From Loripinus fragilis (taxonomy: Eukaryota > Mollusca > Bivalvia > Lucinida > Lucinidae): a stretch of 64,000 nt of DNA. The notes beneath the pieces were generated by a model. The model was not told where the DNA came from and did not search any database. It saw only the letters and a program-made list of their open reading frames with translations. The stretch is from the NCBI GenBank assembly GCA_964019695.1, contig OZ026519.1:23126013-23190012 (forward strand), read 5' to 3'. Each line of letters begins with the position of its first letter. Positions within the stretch are counted from its first letter, which is position 1. This document shows, in pieces, positions 58,501 to 64,000 of this stretch. The position numbers were made by a program, and so were the translations under genes.

Positions 58501-59404
58501 AAATAAGTGTAAGGTAACATCAACAGAACTTTCTGGTGTAAACTTACATTTACTTTCCTACTAAAACAATTCTTTAATGATAAACGATAAAACATTTCTA
58601 CCTGTTATTGTTGTAGTAATGATCAATATAGTCGAAGAGAACGTAGCTTTTAAAGCAGTTGAAGGGTCGAATCAACATTAGTGGAAGTTCAGCTGCCACC
58701 AATGTTGGTGTAACATTATCTTTACAGCGTGTTTTGTTCATTGTATATGTGTGTCTTTGTTTGTCCAACAAGTTTGGATACAGATCATACCCAACGGTTT
58801 GGTGGTTCCAAACTGATAGCAAAATACATTATATTAACTTCTTATGATTTAAACTTGACCGCCATATGAGGTGTGTGTAAGTAAGGCTGTGTTGGTAAAC
58901 TCTGTTCAGACTGCATTTAAAGGAGATTATTTATCTTGGTATACATTGTTTGTTCTGGCCTTTCTGTACAAATACATGTATTTCGGGTATATCTTTCACG
59001 AGTTTCCTCCTACATCTCCCCGAATGTTGTCATTTCGCTCGACACCTTTGACTTATTTGTTTACAATAGCATTGGCAACTTGGGAAAATGCCACTTATGG
59101 CATATGATTACTCAACCAAGAGTGCCTCTTGGATTTTTGATCCCACTCAATGTTTTTTTTGACAGTAGACCCTGGATGTCTAAAAATCAACCATCTCAAA
59201 GACCTGCTTAAATCATAGTAAATTTGTGATACACATGGTCACAGTCAAATAGTCTCTTTGATTGGATTTGGACTCGGTTTGGACTCGGATTAGAGAGCGT
59301 ATTTCTGAATACACCGCAGTCTCTGCTGTATCTGACACAGGTTTAGATATATACTTTTTAGCATAAAATTGTAATTATTTTCTTATCCTTTTGTTTTAAC
59401 AATT
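58501..59404. other. no gene recognised
   Basis: Overlapping plus-strand frames at 58871-59211 (78 and 91 codons) show no family features. Confidence 0.3.
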
Positions 59405-59465
59405 GTTTTGGGTTCTCAAAAGAACCGTCTCATTGAAACGGTTATTTTGAGTATCCATAACATAT
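59405..59465. repeat. hairpin, inverted partner of 57116-57190
   Basis: GGGTTCTCAAAAGAACCGTC and ACGGTTATTTTGAGTATCC arms. Confidence 0.6.
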
Positions 59466-61412
59466 GTTTTGGTTGAGAAATAATGAAAATATTTTTGGTA
59501 CGCACACGATCTGACATTGATGCCAATTGCACGCAAATGTCATTTCTGGCTAATAACTGTGAAGTCCCTGTAAAGTATGTAGTCCTTTATAATCTCTGTG
59601 CCGTTATTTTGAAATAATTGGGGCCTATAATTGGCATTTTGTTCCCTTCTCTTTTTCTGTATCACACCTTAATTATCCCATTAAGGTAACTAATTAACCC
59701 TTGTCTATCCATAAGCAATTCATTTAAGCTACATCATGCAACAGGTATCTTAACGCATATACATATGTATACGTTTTTTCGAGAGCTGCGTCTTCTTCGC
59801 GTGTGATGATGTTTAATGATCTTGTAGATATGTTTTCAGTCATACCAGGCTGTCTTTGAGAAAAGAGATAAGTTGGTAGGATGCCCCTGCTTCAAAACGT
59901 ATATGGCATCATCACCTATCCAAACGTTGGTAGAGACAATTTGTCGTCTGTTTAGGTTAAACACGTTACCAATCCATATTGAAGCTTCAACAACCATACC
60001 ACGTAATGCCAGACGGTATCTTATCATTTTTAAAAAGACTTCGATGTTGTCTCATCCGATATGGCCTGTGATTCCTGATACAAAGTAAATAAGGAGGAAC
60101 TTCGACTTTGAATCATCTTAAACTGACTGGTACATTAGCAAGATTGGTCAATGAAAAGGAACAAAAAAGAGCTTCCGTGATTTTTTTGTTTGCAAAGCGC
60201 TTGTTTGGTGCGAAAGAGAAGACAGCCCAAAGAGTAGGTAAGTCTGGATCATTTTCGTAAACATCAGGTGGTCGCAAAGAAAAATACAGGCCCTACCTTT
60301 TTCCCAAGAAATCTTAAAGATCTTTATTTGACCAAATGGTTGAATTGGACATAGTAACAGATGTTCAAGTTGACTCATTAACAATTTTAACTGATGCAGC
60401 AGAACTATATTTCAAGTTCAAATTATATAAGCAAAGCAAAAGGACAGAGCAGAATAATACTTGGTTTGCTGATAATTGTGGTTGCCTTCAAACATAACTG
60501 AGGAAGTTGGGTAGATCCTTTAAAATAATCCGCAGAAATTTGGCTATAAAACAGTACTGTCCCAGTAGAATCTAATGCTAGGGTTATACACAGGCTTCAC
60601 AAATACAAGTTTTCTCGTTTTTTCCTTGACCCACGTAGGATCATGGGTGTAATTACAGGTGCATAAGGGACCGCTCTAAATTTAAGTGTCAAGGGGGTAG
60701 GGATATAAATATAGTAGCATGAGATTAAACATCAGACCGGCCCATGAGTCCATTAGCAAGAATGTATTGCGTGCGTCAAATCATCATTCAAAAGTAGCCC
60801 GACTCTTCATCGAAGTCAATATTTTGTGTTTGTTGATTTTCCATGCGAAAAATACCAAATTCCTATGTTCTTGTCCAAATGTATATTAAAAAGTGTAATC
60901 TTTCAAAACCAATTCTGTTAATCTCGTGTATCTATGGGCACGAATTCAACTCTTACTGGGTGCCGACTGATAGTAGGATATTTTCGTACTCAAGGGAGAA
61001 AGTAAGAGATACAGTTTTTAGAAGTTATTATATATTGGAATTTACGGAACACTTCAAGATTATGATGTTTAATTAACTCTTAGCATGCTGGGAAAAGTCA
61101 TAAACATTTGTCTTCTGTCGACAAAGAGTCGGTCGTGTGTAATGTACAAAATGTGCAACTGTGCAATTCTGGCCAGTTTTCATAGTTCGTACATTTCCCG
61201 CGAGTATACCAGAAAACAGAACTGTTTTTTCTGTTCCCAAAACATAAAGTAAACGTGTTCTTATGCCCCCTACTCCCCAATATTGTCTATGTTTTCATGT
61301 TCCCCTCAAAATTTGGTCTTTAAAATTTGGTCTTTGTTCCCTTATGTCCTGAAATAAATTACCCTTTTCCCATGCAAGTAAACATATAAAGAGGGCCAAG
61401 TAGGCATATAAA
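59466..61412. other. no gene recognised
   Basis: Short opposing frames at 59836-60088 and 60148-60384 lack family features. No repeats identified. Confidence 0.35.
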
Positions 61413-61540
61413 GCGGCCCACTATCGGCCCGCCAACGAAACGCCTTTAAATGGCGTTTCGCTGGCGGGCCGACAGTGGCCCGAGACTATATGCTGTATGG
61501 GCTGTTCCCCAACGCCCCCTCCGCTGGGGGGCCTTATTTA
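61413..61540. repeat. GGCCCGCC palindrome module, third copy
   Basis: Palindrome 61413-61482: CGGCCCGCCAACGAAACGCC, TTTAAA centre and GGCGTTTCGCTGGCGGGCC, followed by a C/G-rich CCCCCTCCGCTGGGGGGCC hairpin. Confidence 0.75.
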
Positions 61541-62269
61541 TTGAATGTTGGATTGGCTGTGTTGCGTTAACAATTTCTCTAGGTGCCCAGGGTGGAGTGT
61601 GATCTGATAATGTTGCATTTTCTATTCATATTTACTTGTTTTATTTTATATAAATGATAGCGGAGATTGTATGATTATGTCAAATATTGCATCGACACGA
61701 TAGACTGAATAATACAAGTACTGATTGCCCTGATAATGATCATGAATGAATGCACTGCAATCGGTACATAATAGCATCATTCAAGGAAGCACCTGCTGTG
61801 TCAGTTCCAGTTTGGCACCAACACATCACAGGTAGGCTACCTAACTAAACATTGCATAACACCAGGGCCTCGTCACCAGAAAACCCGTCTACGAATTCGT
61901 CTGTACCTCGACGTAAGGACACCCGTCTTCTGGATGTCTCAAACCAGTCTGCTAAGCTACCGAGGCTAGCTAACCTACTTAAATTTGCATGTATAAAGTT
62001 TGGATACTATATTTTCCGGATATTGAATAATAGGCGCTGATCAGACTGCGCGGATGCGGATGCATGCAATTTATATAGATTTTCTCGTGTCGAGGCCCAT
62101 CTGATTTTGGAGTCAGATCAGATGTAGTATTACGTTATTGCTTGTCGTTTCATAACAGTGATCAGCTCCATTTTTAACTACATTGGTTTCAAAGGATCAA
62201 AGCATACGTGCTATATGCACTTTTATTTAAAAAAAAAAAATACCATATACCGATGGCCATTCGAAATTA
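61541..62269. other. no gene; possible worn LINE-B end
   Basis: 61577-61640 weakly resembles a LINE-B terminus (GGTGCCC...GTGTGATCTG...TTGCATTTTC). Otherwise featureless. Confidence 0.25.
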
Positions 62270-62480
62270 ACCCTTTAAAGACTTAAGTGTATTTTCACTT
62301 ACTGACCACAATCGGCCAAATTGATGCTCAAAAAAGCCTCGTCAATCTCAAAGGGCGGGTACGTATGCCAGTGGTTAGACAATGTTGACATGCATACGTA
62401 TGCTAAATTTGATCAACATATTATACCACTTTGTTCAAGGCTTACGAGCATTTTCACTAACTGCTACCGGACGGACTCAC
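62270..62480. repeat. repeat family E, third location
   Basis: ATTTTCACTTACTGACCACA and GCATTTTCACTAACTG with GTATGCTAAATTTGATCAAC between, matching 56560-56650. Confidence 0.5.
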
Positions 62481-63089
62481 ACACTTATTATAGCGCACAC
62501 ATGTGCGTCGGGAACTGGCGAGACCGCACATAGCTTTCGTCAAAATCTAATCGAATTTTGTATTACTAGTTTTTCCAGCCAATGAAGACATAGTTCTAGT
62601 CGCATTCTTTAAGCGGACATTTGCAGCTACGCAATGGGTTAGAGTGTATTGTGTTAGTCTGAGCCGGCATCACAATCTATGATGACTTTGTTTGCGAGTA
62701 GTGGAGGCTACGATGAGGTGCCGAGGCTCTTGCGAGGTTGCATGGTACATACGCACGCTTCTACCTTTCTTGGTTGTCTATGACATGAGTACTAAAGTCG
62801 TGTGTGTCTTGAATAATCAGGCAGTCATTGTTATCTACTGTTTCATTTGAAAACTTCGACATCAAATGTTTAGCAAACGGTTTTCGATAATTGTTTTAGA
62901 AATCAAAGTATTTTAATATTTGTATATAATCATTTTACGAAACAAGCCCTGCCCCTAAAATATTTATTTATCTAAGTTGGTAGAAGCTCCAAAAGTAAGT
63001 ATCACTGGCATCCTTTTTTGGCATTTGATCCTAAGCTGAAGACTCTTAAAAGATATTCAATTAGTTGAACGCATACAACCGAAAAAAGA
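62481..63089. other. no gene recognised
   Basis: Intergenic. Confidence 0.3.
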
Positions 63090-63415
63090 AAGTGAGTATG
63101 GTCAGGAAATACCACAATCACAAACTGCAAACAAACCCGTGGCATCGCGAGGAATAGCAGCACAACCATCACGAGACACCAGGAAGACAAACAAAGCAAA
63201 GCAACCAGTCCTCTCTTCCCAATCAAGATGATTGCAAAACTATAATGGACACATAATAATGCACAACAAAACATAGAACGATTACAGAATCACACAATGT
63301 GAATAACAATCAACAACGAAACAACATGAACAGAAACAACGCCTTAGAACGGACAGCAGCCAAAGCCACTAGGGGCTTAAATGCATTTTACTGGTACCTA
63401 CACTTCGCCCTAGAT
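63090..63415 (-). mobile_element. LINE-B 3' region
   Basis: AAAGTGAGTATGGTCAGGAA to ACTTCGCCCTAGATTGAAGC, with GAGACACCAGGAAGACAAAC. Uninterrupted and well preserved. Confidence 0.8.
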
Positions 63416-64000
63416 TGAAGCCCGCCCATTATATACTCACAGCTATCCATACGCTAGATGGGCCAACAGATAGAAATATTGCATTCAAGGATTGACATGC
63501 AGATTTTTATAGTTTAAAATGATTATATAGCCAAAGGGCTTCTCTGAGATGTTTTGCATCATCAAGTGCAACATAAAAAACTGAATTTCGATTCTTATAT
63601 ATCAAATTAATCAACATGATCAAGCAAGTAGCTAAAACATAAGCTTGAACTGAGAATTGAAATACATGTATAATAACAATTTTAAGTTCTATAAGTTTGT
63701 TATCTGGACCTTTGGTAAACTTCAAAACAAAATTTATTTGAAATGAATCAATAAATTCTAGAAAAAAAGTTTGGAAGCGAGTGAAACAAGAAAGCTAATT
63801 CTGAACACACTATCTATAGATTTTGATGACTGGCAGATGCTACGCTATGAAAATTCTTGCGTTCTAAAAGTAGAAAATTGTGTATGATGAGTTAAATTGT
63901 ACCTTATTAGATGAAGGCGCAGCGTTATTCCAATATCTTTATATATCAGGCTTGATTCAACAACCACGTTCTGATCACATCATACATTGCACACGCACCA
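63416..64000. other. no gene recognised
   Basis: AT-rich window end. Confidence 0.3.

Overview
The window looks like AT-rich, repeat-dense nuclear DNA from an invertebrate, most likely a bivalve mollusc. The evidence is one lophotrochozoan-type small heat-shock gene with two alpha-crystallin domains, tRNA-derived SINEs with recognisable A and B boxes, remnants of LINE reverse transcriptases, many palindromic MITE-like elements and long microsatellites. The organism call is inference. No prokaryotic operons, rRNA genes, functional tRNA genes or CRISPR arrays were seen.

Genes. The only convincing host gene is the two-domain sHSP at 688-1725 (minus). One unrecognised open exon-like segment with splice-like ends lies at 49138-49344 (plus). 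All other coding traces are retroelement debris: a 5'-truncated but open RT C-terminus (42666-43151, plus), a LINE C-terminus with a CCHC zinc motif (53839-54192, minus), and a decayed RT palm fragment with GVRQGE and YADD motifs (11440-12000, minus).

Layout. 0-9 kb: the sHSP, then a run of hairpin and inverted-repeat elements, including a ~1 kb TAA-flanked element (4249-5281) filled with an 11-bp phased repeat. 9-12 kb: sparse sequence and the decayed RT. 12.2-15.05 kb: a 46-bp minisatellite of about 61 units with six-unit higher-order duplications. 15.05-21.43 kb: a mosaic segment that appears to be an insertion into that minisatellite, with TG...CA ends, an ATAC duplication on both sides, and the satellite resuming at 21432. 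21.5-34 kb: MITEs, SINEs and repeated 3' ends of two sibling LINE families (here LINE-A and LINE-B). 34.4-35.3 and 55.2-56.1 kb: two ~0.95 kb mariner-like non-autonomous elements carrying identical perfect X-box (RFX-type) 13-mers. 35-64 kb: further LINE-A/LINE-B fragments, nested insertions, SINEs, microsatellites and long stretches with nothing recognisable.

How it fits together. This is mainly a record of serial transposition. Nesting order can be read at several places; the clearest is LINE-B interrupted by a MITE that is itself interrupted by LINE-A (57798-58500). Transcription-factor-like motifs (X-boxes, nuclear-receptor DR5/DR1 arrays, CRE octamers) sit inside repeats. That raises the possibility of transposon-spread regulatory sites, but their function is not shown by sequence alone. 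Family names such as LINE-A, LINE-B or MITE-C are labels for this answer only.
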